64,000 nt of DNA from CAKZQX01 sp034437035 (GCA_034437035.1 DAOTUI010000279.1:1-64000); one strand, 5' to 3'; positions 26,332 through 34,695 are shown, counted from the first letter of the stretch. The notes: a model not told the origin generated them from the letters alone. Translations and numbers: made by a program.

Positions 26332-28562
26332 CCATCACCGTGTCGCGCAATACTCACGACCGCGCACTCTGGATGGCGGCGCTGACCCTACCCGACCAGC
26401 CCGATCTCCCCACCAGCTTGATCGCCGAACTGGCGGAGTATCTCGGTCTGCCGGTGGCATTAGTGGCGGAGCGCTGCCGCAAGGCCACGGCCGATCTGGC
26501 GCAAACCTGGCAGGCACAGCCGCCCACCACTCCGACGGCGATCACCGCTTTCTACCGGCAGGCCGATGCCTACCTCTACGATTTAACCTGGTGGCACACC
26601 CTGAGCGCCGACGACAGTGCGCTGATCCAGGCTGAGGTGCTGCGCCTCGCCGCTGAACGTCAGGCCGCGACGGTGCTGGACTTTGGCAGCGGAATCGGCT
26701 CGCTGGGGCTGTTGCTGGCACAGGCGGGGCGCGTCGTCACGCTGGCGGATGTCAACCCGCGCCTGCTGGACTATGCCCGCCGGCGGTTTGCGCGGCGTGG
26801 GCTGGCGGCACAGTTGCTTGATCTCGCCCCGGATGTGAATGGCGTAACGCCGCAACTGCCCACCGCCGCGTTTGATTTTATCAGCGCGGTAGATGTCTTC
26901 GAGCATCTGCCCGATCCGCCCGCGACCCTGATAGCGCTGGGCGCAGCGCTACGACCCGGCGGAACGCTCTTTGTCCATCTGCCCACCGAGGCCGATCAGG
27001 CGCACCCGATGCATCTCTGGCATGACCCCGATATGCTGCTGCGGCATCTGCATGCGGCGGGGCTCTGGCTGGAGCAGGCCGCCGGGCCCCGGCTGATCCT
27101 GCGGCGGGGCGCGGGTCCGCGCTACTGCCTGGCGTCCGGCATGGAACTGCTGCCCGATGATGCGGGTGGGATGCTGCTCTCAACGCAGCCACTGGTGGCT
27201 ATGCGCCTCAATCGACAGGCATTCGGGCTGCTGGCGGGGGTGGATGGCGGCGCAACCGCTACCGAACTGTCTCGCGTTGTCCCTGATCTGCGGCTCACCG
27301 ATATGATCGCCTTCCTGGACAACCTGACGCAGCGGCGCTTGCTGACCAAACAGTTGCCGGCACCGGCGGCCTGGCCGAGCGTCTCGGTGATCATCCCGGC
27401 GCATGGCCGCCCGGAAGCCACACGCGCCTGTGTCACCTCACTGCTGACCCTGGACTATCCGCCCGACCGGCTGGAGGTGATCGTGGTAGACGATGCCTCC
27501 GATCCGCCGCTGGCACCCGCGCTGGCAGGGCTGCCGGTGCGATTGCTGCGGCAGGAACGCAATATCGGGCAGTCGGCGGCGCGCAACCTGGCGGCAACTC
27601 AGGCGCAAGGTACGCTGCTGGCCTTTATCGACAATGACTGCCGCGCCGATCCGGACTGGCTGCGCGCACTGGTCGCCGCTATGAGTGAGCCGGATGTTGC
27701 CATTGTGGGCGGGCGAGTGATCGCGCCGGAGCCCACCGGCCCGGTGGCTGCGTTCGAGGCGGTGCGTTCGCCGCTCGACATGGGTCCGCACAGCGGCGAG
27801 GTGGGACCGGGACAGCGGGTGGCCTACATGCCGACCTGCAATCTGGTCGTGCGCCGCGATGCGTTGCTGGAGGTGCAGGGCTTCACCGCCGTGATGCTAC
27901 TGGGCGAGGATGTTGACTTTATCTGGCGAGTGATCCAGGCCGGGGGGCGGGCACGCTACGAGCCGGAGGGGCAGGTGGTGCATCACCATCGGGTGCAGTT
28001 GGGCGCGCTGCTGCGGCGTCGCGCAGACTATGGCTCCTCCGAGGCTGATCTGCAGCGCCGCCACCCGGTGGGGCGACGCGTGATGCCCATGCCGATTGTG
28101 GGGTTGCTGCTGCTGGCAGCCCTGGTAATCGGGAGCATTGCCTGGCCGATCAGTCTGCTGCTTCCGGCGGTGGCGGTGGCGCGCCTCCTCCAGGAGATGC
28201 GGCAGAAGGCGCGGCAACTGCGCCAGGCGGGGGTGGCGCTGCCGACGCGTCGGATTGCCGGGGCGATTCTGGCCGAGCATGGCGCGTCGCTCTACCATCT
28301 GGGGGCGAATGTGATCCGCTATTACAGCCTGCCGCTGCTGCTCGTGGGCCTGTTCTGGCCGCCACTGCTCTTACCCCTGCTCATCCTGGGGCTGATCCCG
28401 CCGGTCACGGACTATTGGCGGTTGCGCCCGCGGCTTGCGCTGCCGCTGTTTGTCGGCCTCTCCTGGCTGGAGCTGGCGGCCTACCAGCTCGGGGTCTGGC
28501 GCGGCTGCCTCCAGGGGCGCACCCTGCGCCCGTTTCTGCCCCAGTTGCGCTGGGGGCGGTAG
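26328..28562 (+). CDS. mftF: MftF glycosyltransferase with N-terminal methyltransferase domain
   Basis: A 744-residue fusion. Residues about 110-245 form a class I SAM methyltransferase (VLDFGSGIGSLGLLLAQAG, DVFEHLPDPPATL). Residues about 265-345 look like the PqqD/RRE-like region of MftF (MLLSTQPLVAMRLNRQAF). From 351 runs a GT2 domain (SVSVIIPAHGRPEATRACV, VIVVDDAS, FIDNDCRAD, LLGEDVDFIWR). The C-terminal 150 residues contain two or three membrane segments. MftF adds beta-1,4-glucose units to premycofactocin. Typical members are about 470-ish residues without a methyltransferase, so this is a lineage fusion that could couple glycosylation and methylation. Confidence 0.92.
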   Translation: MTITVSRNTHDRALWMAALTLPDQPDLPTSLIAELAEYLGLPVALVAERCRKATADLAQTWQAQPPTTPTAITAFYRQADAYLYDLTWWHTLSADDSALIQAEVLRLAAERQAATVLDFGSGIGSLGLLLAQAGRVVTLADVNPRLLDYARRRFARRGLAAQLLDLAPDVNGVTPQLPTAAFDFISAVDVFEHLPDPPATLIALGAALRPGGTLFVHLPTEADQAHPMHLWHDPDMLLRHLHAAGLWLEQAAGPRLILRRGAGPRYCLASGMELLPDDAGGMLLSTQPLVAMRLNRQAFGLLAGVDGGATATELSRVVPDLRLTDMIAFLDNLTQRRLLTKQLPAPAAWPSVSVIIPAHGRPEATRACVTSLLTLDYPPDRLEVIVVDDASDPPLAPALAGLPVRLLRQERNIGQSAARNLAATQAQGTLLAFIDNDCRADPDWLRALVAAMSEPDVAIVGGRVIAPEPTGPVAAFEAVRSPLDMGPHSGEVGPGQRVAYMPTCNLVVRRDALLEVQGFTAVMLLGEDVDFIWRVIQAGGRARYEPEGQVVHHHRVQLGALLRRRADYGSSEADLQRRHPVGRRVMPMPIVGLLLLAALVIGSIAWPISLLLPAVAVARLLQEMRQKARQLRQAGVALPTRRIAGAILAEHGASLYHLGANVIRYYSLPLLLVGLFWPPLLLPLLILGLIPPVTDYWRLRPRLALPLFVGLSWLELAAYQLGVWRGCLQGRTLRPFLPQLRWGR

Positions 28563-28898
28563 GTTGGAACCACGAAGGGCACAAGGATTTTTGGTAGGCG
28601 GAGCCTGATTGAAACCACGAAGCGCACGAAGATTTATGCATGATTTTTGGCAGGGACAGGCGTGTGCGCTTTCATCGGCTAACGCACTGCAAAGCCGGTA
28701 AACTGCCGCCGAAACGGCGCATGAAACGCCGGGACAATATCCGTCTTTGGTACACTCCACTGCCGGCGCCCAGGAGCCGGTGGCTCCGCGTCCTGATGAA
28801 ATGCATCATTGTCCTCACTCTCTGCTACGATGTCGGCTTCGCTGTGAGCAGCAACAACGGTGACTCAGGTCATCCGATCGGGGCGATGACCGCCCGAT
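28563..28898 (+). other. gene-free stretch after mftF
   Basis: About 335 bases. It starts with two imperfect direct repeats of the type AACCACGAAG(G/C)GCAC (28566 and 28612), common intergenic filler in these genomes. The rest has no ribosome site or family-like frame; a 153-residue frame at 28640 switches to nonsense over the fragment described next. Confidence 0.5.
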
Positions 28899-29151
28899 AT
28901 GGGTTACCTCAGCTTCAAAGTACAGCTGCGGCACTCGTGCGCGAGGGTGGGACACTTACACGAGTCTCAAAATTGCCATCCCAGAAGATGTTGCTAAGAA
29001 CGGCCAATTTATTAGAGGTTTGTACCATGTTGAGAAAGATTCCACGACGGGCTGGTGGAAACTACGCAAGGAGGCACTGGATGGTACGATTGAAGACGTG
29101 AAAATCCAGGGAGTAAATGTTTATATCGTGGGGGTAAAAAAGGAATCATGA
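28899..29151 (+). pseudogene. short coding remnant, possibly frameshifted
   Basis: From 28948 to the stop at 29149-29151 one frame reads like real protein (KIAIPEDVAKNGQFIRG, then GWWKLRKEALDGTIEDV and VNVYIVGVKKES). It has no start codon of its own. An ATG at 28899 is out of frame by one base, so one insertion or deletion, perhaps in the G runs near 28944-28950, would join MGYLSFKVQLRHS to it. The stop overlaps the start of the next gene (ATGA), as in a coupled operon. I do not recognise the family. It is either a frameshifted small gene or the tail of a truncated one. Confidence 0.4.
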
Positions 29152-29579
29152 GCAGTGATGTAACCCTTCTTCTGCATACCGATCGCCACGCCGCGCCGGC
29201 GGTATTTCGCCAACTCTTTGCACGCCTGCAGCCCCGATGCACAAATTATAGTGGGACGCACTATATCACCGGCCCGGTCGCGGCGTTGGACCTCGGCCCA
29301 GGCTTCCCCGATAGCGATGTCCTGGCCGTGGTCGGCACCGCCGAGGCCACCTGGGTCGCCCTGGGCGCCGGTGGCGTGACCCGGATTGCCCCCGACGGCA
29401 CCGTCACCCCGCTGGATCTGCCCGCCGGCATGCACTCCCAGGTCTGGGATCTGGCCGTGGCCGGCGCCGACCTCTGGCTGGCGACCCGGGGCAGCGGCGT
29501 GCTGCACTATGACGGGGCGACCTGGACCCAGTTTACCCGGTCCACCGCCGCCCTGCCGTCGGATGAGGTGGCACCATGA
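29148..29579 (+). CDS. chimeric small protein with beta-propeller fragment
   Basis: A 143-residue frame made of two unlike parts. Residues 1-40 (VTLLLHTDRHAAPAVFRQLF) resemble the start of the next gene product (VFLCTEMTVAPQVFVRLVDR). From about 55 on it is a piece of a two-component-regulator-type beta-propeller: DLAVAGADLWLATRGSGVLH, then YDGATWTQFTRSTAALPSDE. It stops after about two blades. The second part is notably GC-rich. It looks like a recombination product between a small-protein gene and a propeller gene; function is doubtful. Its ends overlap both neighbours by four bases. Confidence 0.5.
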   Translation: MSSDVTLLLHTDRHAAPAVFRQLFARLQPRCTNYSGTHYITGPVAALDLGPGFPDSDVLAVVGTAEATWVALGAGGVTRIAPDGTVTPLDLPAGMHSQVWDLAVAGADLWLATRGSGVLHYDGATWTQFTRSTAALPSDEVAP

Positions 29580-29782
29580 CGACGGAGATCGAGGTATTCC
29601 TCTGCACAGAGATGACCGTTGCACCGCAGGTTTTTGTGCGACTGGTTGATCGCATGAAGCCCTGTATGCGTCTTCCGGAGGATCTGATGGCATCAATTGA
29701 CACCGCGCTTGCGCACCATAAGTTCCTCTCGCTGTATGGAGAATATGTTGTCCCGGACGATAGTCCCTGGAGAGAGGATTGA
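29576..29782 (+). CDS. small protein of unknown family
   Basis: A 68-residue protein (TEIEVFLCTEMTVAPQVFVR, then EDLMASIDTALAHHKFLSLY). I do not recognise the family. Its first 30 residues are like those of the preceding frame, so it may be the intact paralog. The two conserved-looking cysteines (near 11 and 31) and the HH pair could bind metal, but this is a guess. It overlaps the gene before it by four bases and is one base from the DUF1330 gene after it. Confidence 0.5.
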   Translation: MTTEIEVFLCTEMTVAPQVFVRLVDRMKPCMRLPEDLMASIDTALAHHKFLSLYGEYVVPDDSPWRED

Positions 29783-29783
29783 C

Positions 29784-30086
29784 ATGTCTGCATATCTGAT
29801 CGGACGGATCACCATTACCGACCCCGAACGCTACCGTGAGTATACCCAACTGACGCCGGGCATTATCGCCCGGTACGGTGGCCGGTTTATTGTGCGTGGC
29901 GGCGAGGTTATCACCCTCGAAGGCGCGCCGGAGAATCAGCGCCTGGTGGTTGTGGAGTTTCCGAGCATGGCGCAGGCGCAGGCATTCTACAACTCGCCCG
30001 AATATCGGCAGGCCAGGGCGATCCGCCAGAGCGCCTCCGAGGGCCATTTTCTGATTGTCGCGGGGGTTACGCCTGAGATGACCTGA
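29784..30086 (+). CDS. DUF1330 family protein
   Basis: A 100-residue ferredoxin-like-fold protein of the DUF1330 family: YLIGRITITDPERYREYTQL, GGRFIVRGGEVITLEG, LVVVEFPSMAQAQAFYNSPEY, then the usual end IRQSASEGHFLIVAG. The family is common in bacteria and lacks an assigned reaction. GAGAGAGG seven bases upstream supports ATG 29784. It closes a small unit of four overlapping or abutting frames. Confidence 0.9.
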   Translation: MSAYLIGRITITDPERYREYTQLTPGIIARYGGRFIVRGGEVITLEGAPENQRLVVVEFPSMAQAQAFYNSPEYRQARAIRQSASEGHFLIVAGVTPEMT

Positions 30087-30108
30087 GCATTCTTGCGGGG
30101 CAATCTCA

Positions 30109-30945
30109 CTACCCTACCCGCTCCAACACCGTCACCAGCCGCCGGTCCACCGTTGCCGGCGGCTCATGCGGGTGGTGCGAGTCCGAGCCGCCGCTGATCA
30201 GCAGCCCATACTGCTGCGCCAGATCACGGTAGAATGCCTGCTGTTCCGCGCTGTGTGCCGGATAGTAGACCTCCAGCCCATCCAGCCCCAGTTCCACCAG
30301 CGCGGCGATATCCTCAGCGGTCGCCGGGATTGCGTAGATGCCCTTGCTACGACCAGGATGCGCCAGAACCGCGATGCCTCCCAGCCGATGTGCTACCGCG
30401 ATGACCGCATCCACGCCGACGGGGTTGTATGCGCCGGGCATCCGGGTCAGCAGATAGCGCATGCCCGCGGCCTCGTCGTCCTCGCCGGGAATGCGCCCCG
30501 GCAGATCGTTGTAGGCGGCCAGGGCTGTTGCTACCTCGGCCACATTCGGTGGGCGGTCCAGGTTGTGGGCCAATTCCGGCCTGCCGGCGGCATTTAATGC
30601 AAACCCCTGCCGTGGCAGTTCTTCCAGGAGCGCCTGCGCATCGGCGGCGTTGCGCTCGAAAACCTGCCGGCAGAGCAGCAGCAGCGCGGGTGCGTCGGGT
30701 GGCGCGCCGTAGACCAGCGTATGCCAGAGCTTCCCCCCGGCGGCGCTGTCAATCTCGACGCCGGAGATAACCTGTACGCCCAGTTGCTTCCCCGCCGCCT
30801 GGAGCGCACGTACGCCGGCGGTGGTGTTGTGATCGGTGGCGGCGATGGCGACCAGTCCGCCCACAGCGGCCGCCGCCGCCAGTTCGCCGGGTGTCCAGGT
30901 AGCGTGATCCGGCGTCGCCGTAGTGTGGATGTGCAGATCGATCAT
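30109..30945 (-). CDS. PHP-domain metal-dependent phosphoesterase
   Basis: A 278-residue PHP-family protein. Metal motifs: MIDLHIHTTATPDHATWTP, ATDHNTTAG, GVEIDS, VLAHPGRSKG and GGSDSHHPH. This resembles YciV/RnaAM-like 3',5'-nucleoside bisphosphate phosphatases, which act on pAp or on RNA 5' ends. I chose ATG 30945 because the first metal motif begins there; upstream codons read through a TAGTCCG direct repeat (30949-30987). It is convergent with the DUF1330 unit. Confidence 0.88.
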   Translation of the reverse strand: MIDLHIHTTATPDHATWTPGELAAAAAVGGLVAIAATDHNTTAGVRALQAAGKQLGVQVISGVEIDSAAGGKLWHTLVYGAPPDAPALLLLCRQVFERNAADAQALLEELPRQGFALNAAGRPELAHNLDRPPNVAEVATALAAYNDLPGRIPGEDDEAAGMRYLLTRMPGAYNPVGVDAVIAVAHRLGGIAVLAHPGRSKGIYAIPATAEDIAALVELGLDGLEVYYPAHSAEQQAFYRDLAQQYGLLISGGSDSHHPHEPPATVDRRLVTVLERVG

Positions 30946-31027
30946 TGGTGTAGTCCGTAGTCCGTAGTCTGAAATCCGTAGTCCGTACTCATCACTGCGG
31001 CGATGATTATACCATGATGGAGGGTCG

Positions 31028-31137
31028 CCTGAATCACATGAGGTATGCGGTCCCCCTGCGCTGCCGCAGGCCATATGAACTGCTGCGGCGCTCAAACGTC
31101 TGTTTGAGCAAGCACCGCGTAACTCGTGTGAATCAGG
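31028..31137. repeat. intergenic element with variable hairpin core, short copy
   Basis: Imperfect inverted ends (31028-31051 and 31114-31137, 20 of 24 matching) enclose CTGCCGCAGG and a small hairpin, GCTCAAAC-GTCT-GTTTGAGC. The right end ACCGCGTAACTCGTGTGAAT is shared with the copies at 49.8 and 61.7 kb. A TATAAT at 31140-31145 abuts the right end, so the element sits in the promoter region of the ABC ATPase gene. Confidence 0.7.
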
Positions 31138-31181
31138 AGTATAATGAAAGAAATCAGACAAAAAGCTGGAACAGCATACAA

Positions 31182-31916
31182 ATGATGGAACAGATAGAAC
31201 AGTCTAACGGCAAACCGCCGCTGATCTGCCTTGACCGCATCAGCAAAAGCTATGAGGAGGCCGGACGGCGGCATACGGTGCTACACGAAGTCAGCACAAC
31301 ATTTGCGCGGGGGGAAACGGTGGTGCTGCTGGGCAAGAGCGGCAGCGGCAAGAGTACCCTGCTCAACCTGCTGAGTGGGATCGACACCCCTACAAGCGGT
31401 GAGATCCGGATTGATGACCAGCCGCTCACCCGGCTGTCGGAGCATGCACGGACGATCTTCCGGCGGCGCAATATTGGCTTTGTGTTTCAATTCTTTAACC
31501 TGGTACCGACCCTGACTGTGCTGGAGAATCTGCTCTTGCCGTTGGAGTTGAATGGACGCACGGCCCCGCATGATCGGCAGGCGGCACTTGATTTATTGGC
31601 GCGGGTGGGCCTGGCGGAGCGCGGTCAGAGCTATCCTGACCGGCTCAGTGGTGGGGAACAGCAGCGTGTAGCGATTGCGCGGGCGCTGGTGCATGATCCG
31701 CTGCTGGTGCTGGCGGACGAACCCACCGGCAACCTGGACAGCGAAACCAGCGAGCAGGTGCTCGATCTGCTGGGAACGCTTACCCGGCAGGCCGAAAAGA
31801 CGATGCTGATGGTAACGCACAGCCCCGATGCGGTAGCGCTGGCAAACCGGGTGTTCCGGCTGCGCGAGGGGCAGTTGGTCGAAGAAGCGCGGGAGAGTGT
31901 GGCTGGGGGAACATAA
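31182..31916 (+). CDS. ABC transporter ATPase, LolD/MacB type
   Basis: A 244-residue ABC ATPase. Walker A is GKSGSGKST, the Q-loop is FVFQFFNLVPTLTVLENLLL, the signature is LSGGEQQRVAIARAL, Walker B is LVLADEPTGNLDS, and the switch His is VTHSPDA. The NLVPTLTV and EPTGNLD forms are typical of the MacB/LolD group that powers release of lipoproteins, peptides or drugs. No permease gene is adjacent: a terminator follows and the next gene is on the other strand. Start ATG 31182 or 31185. Confidence 0.92.
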   Translation: MMEQIEQSNGKPPLICLDRISKSYEEAGRRHTVLHEVSTTFARGETVVLLGKSGSGKSTLLNLLSGIDTPTSGEIRIDDQPLTRLSEHARTIFRRRNIGFVFQFFNLVPTLTVLENLLLPLELNGRTAPHDRQAALDLLARVGLAERGQSYPDRLSGGEQQRVAIARALVHDPLLVLADEPTGNLDSETSEQVLDLLGTLTRQAEKTMLMVTHSPDAVALANRVFRLREGQLVEEARESVAGGT

Positions 31917-31917
31917 G

Positions 31918-31957
31918 GCCGCAGCAGGTCAGACCGGGGAATGGCGCCTGCTGCGGC
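31918..31957. terminator. bidirectional terminator hairpin
   Basis: GCCGCAGCAGG (31918-31928) pairs perfectly with CCTGCTGCGGC (31947-31957) between two convergent genes, one base after the ABC ATPase stop. There is no clear T tract, so efficiency is uncertain. Confidence 0.6.
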
Positions 31958-31971
31958 GCGGATGGTCTACG

Positions 31972-32673
31972 CTACAGGTAGAGGGCAAACTCGTCCAGCG
32001 GCCAGAAGCGCACAATCACCCGCCCGACAATCTGGTCGGCGGGGATCGTCCCAAACGCGCGGGAGTCCCGGCTGACGCCCCGATTATCGCCCATAAAGAA
32101 AAACTCGTCCGGGCCTAAGGTCAGAGGGCCGCAGTAGGCGCTGCACTGGGTAAAGGCTCCATTGACATACGGTTCGGTCAGTGGTTCGCCGTTGACACGC
32201 ACTTCGCCGTCACGGATCTCAATCGTATCTCCCGGCACCCCGATCAGGCGCTTGATCAGCGCGTCACCTGTAAGCTCCGCATTATCGAAGAAGACGACCA
32301 CCTGTCCGCGTTTGAGCCTCAGCAGTTCTTGCTCGTTGCCACCGGATGCCTGGGCACGGTGGGCAAAATGGTGCAACCAGAAACTCCCGACCTGGCTGAC
32401 CATCACCCGCTGCCCCTCGTGAAAGTTGGGCTCCATACTCGACTGGCGGATTTCGAAGCGCCCGATAAGTGCGCTAAAGATCAGAAAAAAGAGCAGCACC
32501 TGCATCAGATTCTGGAGCAACTCAAACAGGGTATACTGTGCGGGCTGTCGTTCCGCCGTTGCTGTCACGGGCAGAGTCGCCGGCAACCCGGGGATATCAT
32601 TAACGGATGCGCGGCGCTGCTCATAATAAATGCCCTGTTCCGGCCCCGGCAATGGTTGTCGTTCCTCTGTCAA
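31972..32673 (-). CDS. lepB: signal peptidase I
   Basis: A 233-residue type I signal peptidase. One membrane segment (about 52-71, LLQNLMQVLLFFLIFSALIG) is followed by the catalytic serine S79 in RQSSMEPNFHEGQRVMV and the general-base lysine K141 in DALIKRLIGVPGD. Box E is MGDNRGVSRDSR. The 45-residue cytoplasmic N-terminus is proline/glutamine rich. The enzyme removes signal peptides from secreted proteins at the outer face of the membrane. It is 30 bases downstream of the PASTA kinase gene and may be co-transcribed. Confidence 0.96.
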   Translation of the reverse strand: MTEERQPLPGPEQGIYYEQRRASVNDIPGLPATLPVTATAERQPAQYTLFELLQNLMQVLLFFLIFSALIGRFEIRQSSMEPNFHEGQRVMVSQVGSFWLHHFAHRAQASGGNEQELLRLKRGQVVVFFDNAELTGDALIKRLIGVPGDTIEIRDGEVRVNGEPLTEPYVNGAFTQCSAYCGPLTLGPDEFFFMGDNRGVSRDSRAFGTIPADQIVGRVIVRFWPLDEFALYL

Positions 32674-32703
32674 AGGTAAACCTCACCTCTCTTCTTGCTG
32701 CGA

Positions 32704-34554
32704 TTACCCACCGCCGCGTACACCCAGCACAATTTGCGTACCGCGTGGCACCCAGTCCCCCGCCTGAATGGGATTGCCCCGTGCATCGGACATGCTGACA
32801 ACATCGCCGGGACGGTAGCGGGCCAGATCGGGGCTGTTCTGCAGATCGGTATAGTTCGATGACAAACCCTCCGTCTGTGACAGGAGTGCTTTGGCCGCAT
32901 CTTCGCTCATCCCGGTTAACTCCGGCACCTGAACTTTATCACCAATACTCACAATCAGCGCAATGGTATCACCGGGCTGAAGCCGTAACCCTGCATGGGG
33001 ATCTTGCCGGATCACAAACCCTTCGCTGACCTGCCGGCTCGGCTGCTCTACAACATTGACACCCAGACCACGCTGCTCGGCCTGTTGGCGGGCAAAATCA
33101 AGCCGTACCCCGGTCAGATCGGGCACCTCCACCAGGTTGGGGCCCAGGCTCAGGATGTAGGTAACGGATTGCCCCGCTTCGACCTGCGTCCCTGCCGGTA
33201 CGGACTGCTCTATGACCTGCTCGGGCGACTCGCTGCTATAGCGAGCTTCGCCCGCGACGCCGATCAGATCTTCCTGCGCCAGAAGGTCACGCGCCTGAAC
33301 CTCGGTTCGTCCAACGATATTCGGTACCGTGACCAGTTCCGGCATGGGTGTCGGCGTTGGTGTTGGCGTTGGCGTTGGTGTTGTAGTAACAGTGACAGTT
33401 GGGGTACCGGGGAGCGGTGTGGCTCGGGGCGCGCGTGCCGGGTCGCCGGTACTGGCGAATAACTCGCCAAAGGTGCCGCTGCTAAAGAGCAAGACCAGGC
33501 CCAGCACCCCCACCAGCAGCAGAGCGCCCACGATAAATGTGCCACACCCCGGCCCTTGCTGACGCGGCGCGCGGGCAACGGTCGGCCGGGGCGGAACTGC
33601 CATCCGTCCGCTGGTGTTGCTGCTACTGCCACTACTATTTGAACTACCGGCAGGAGGGGGCGATATGGCGGGACTTGCCGGACGGGGCGGGGCGGGGCGC
33701 TGCATCAGGTTGGGATTGAAGGTGGTATCCTGTGTGGCGATGCTGCGATAGTTAGCAAGCAGTCGGGCAAATTCCTCGGCGTTGGCGGGTCGCTCAACGG
33801 CATTCTTGGACATCGCCCGCAGCACCAGTGTCTCCAGTTGTGCCGGCACCTGGGGATTGAACTGGCGCGGTGACGGTGGGGCCGCACTGACGTGTTGCAT
33901 CGCCACGGCGACGGCATTTTCCGCGATAAAGGGGAGCCGCCCGGTCAACATTTCATAGAGCGTCACCCCCAGCGCATAGATATCCGACTGGGGCGTGGCG
34001 CGTTCGCCGCGTGCCTGCTCCGGCGAGATATAGTCGGCCGTGCCAAAGGTGATGCCGGTCTGGGTCAGCGTTGTGCTAAAATTGCTCTTGGCAATACCAA
34101 AGTCGGTAATATGGACCTGACCGCCGGTCTCAATCATGATATTCTGCGGCTTGATATCCCGATGGATCAGCCCCAGTTTGTGGGCCGCCGCCAACCCGCG
34201 CGCAATATCGCCGGCAATTGTCACCGCCTGGTCTACCGGCAGCGGTGCCGACTGATTGATCAAGGTTTTGAGATTCGTTCCCTCCACATACTCCATGACG
34301 ATGTAGTGCATCGTCCCGTCCTGGCCCACATCATAGACATTGACGACATTGGGATGGTTGAGGAGGGCCGCCGCCTGCGCTTCATGCTCAAACCGCTGGA
34401 GAAAGTCGGGATCGCCGACATAGTGGCTGTGCAGCACCTTGATGGCAACCTGCCGGTTGAGCCGCTGGTCGCGCCCCCGGTAGACAGTTGCCATACCACC
34501 TTCGCCGAGCTTATGTTCAAGCTCATATCGATTATCGAGAAGAATTGGTTGCAT
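32704..34554 (-). CDS. pknB: PASTA-domain Ser/Thr protein kinase (PknB type)
   Basis: A 616-residue membrane kinase. The N-terminal kinase domain has the glycine loop GEGGMATVYRG, VAIKVL lysine, HRDIKPQN catalytic loop and DFG (ITDFGIAKS). A Pro/Ser/Asn-rich linker leads to one membrane segment (FIVGALLLVGVLGLVLLF), then a Thr-Pro repeat stalk and three PASTA domains (starting VPNIVGRTEVQARDLL, VPDLTGVRLDFARQQA, VPELTGMSEDAAKALL). PASTA domains sense peptidoglycan fragments or lipid II, so it probably controls wall growth and division. All catalytic residues are present, unlike the kinase-like protein at 40823. Confidence 0.96.
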   Translation of the reverse strand: MQPILLDNRYELEHKLGEGGMATVYRGRDQRLNRQVAIKVLHSHYVGDPDFLQRFEHEAQAAALLNHPNVVNVYDVGQDGTMHYIVMEYVEGTNLKTLINQSAPLPVDQAVTIAGDIARGLAAAHKLGLIHRDIKPQNIMIETGGQVHITDFGIAKSNFSTTLTQTGITFGTADYISPEQARGERATPQSDIYALGVTLYEMLTGRLPFIAENAVAVAMQHVSAAPPSPRQFNPQVPAQLETLVLRAMSKNAVERPANAEEFARLLANYRSIATQDTTFNPNLMQRPAPPRPASPAISPPPAGSSNSSGSSSNTSGRMAVPPRPTVARAPRQQGPGCGTFIVGALLLVGVLGLVLLFSSGTFGELFASTGDPARAPRATPLPGTPTVTVTTTPTPTPTPTPTPMPELVTVPNIVGRTEVQARDLLAQEDLIGVAGEARYSSESPEQVIEQSVPAGTQVEAGQSVTYILSLGPNLVEVPDLTGVRLDFARQQAEQRGLGVNVVEQPSRQVSEGFVIRQDPHAGLRLQPGDTIALIVSIGDKVQVPELTGMSEDAAKALLSQTEGLSSNYTDLQNSPDLARYRPGDVVSMSDARGNPIQAGDWVPRGTQIVLGVRGGG

Positions 34555-34695
34555 GGGGATTATGATTCATTTCATCTATGGTACACTGAGTAAACGCTGG
34601 TATCCTATGTGAGCCGCGCTCCTCATCTCTATCATAGCACTATAATCGTGCAGTAAACCCGCACAATTTTTAACAACACAACCATCACGAGCCGG

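Noticed and set aside
28640..29101. A 153-residue plus-strand frame after mftF
   Set aside because: No ribosome site, odd composition, and over its second half another frame (ending 29151) is more protein-like.
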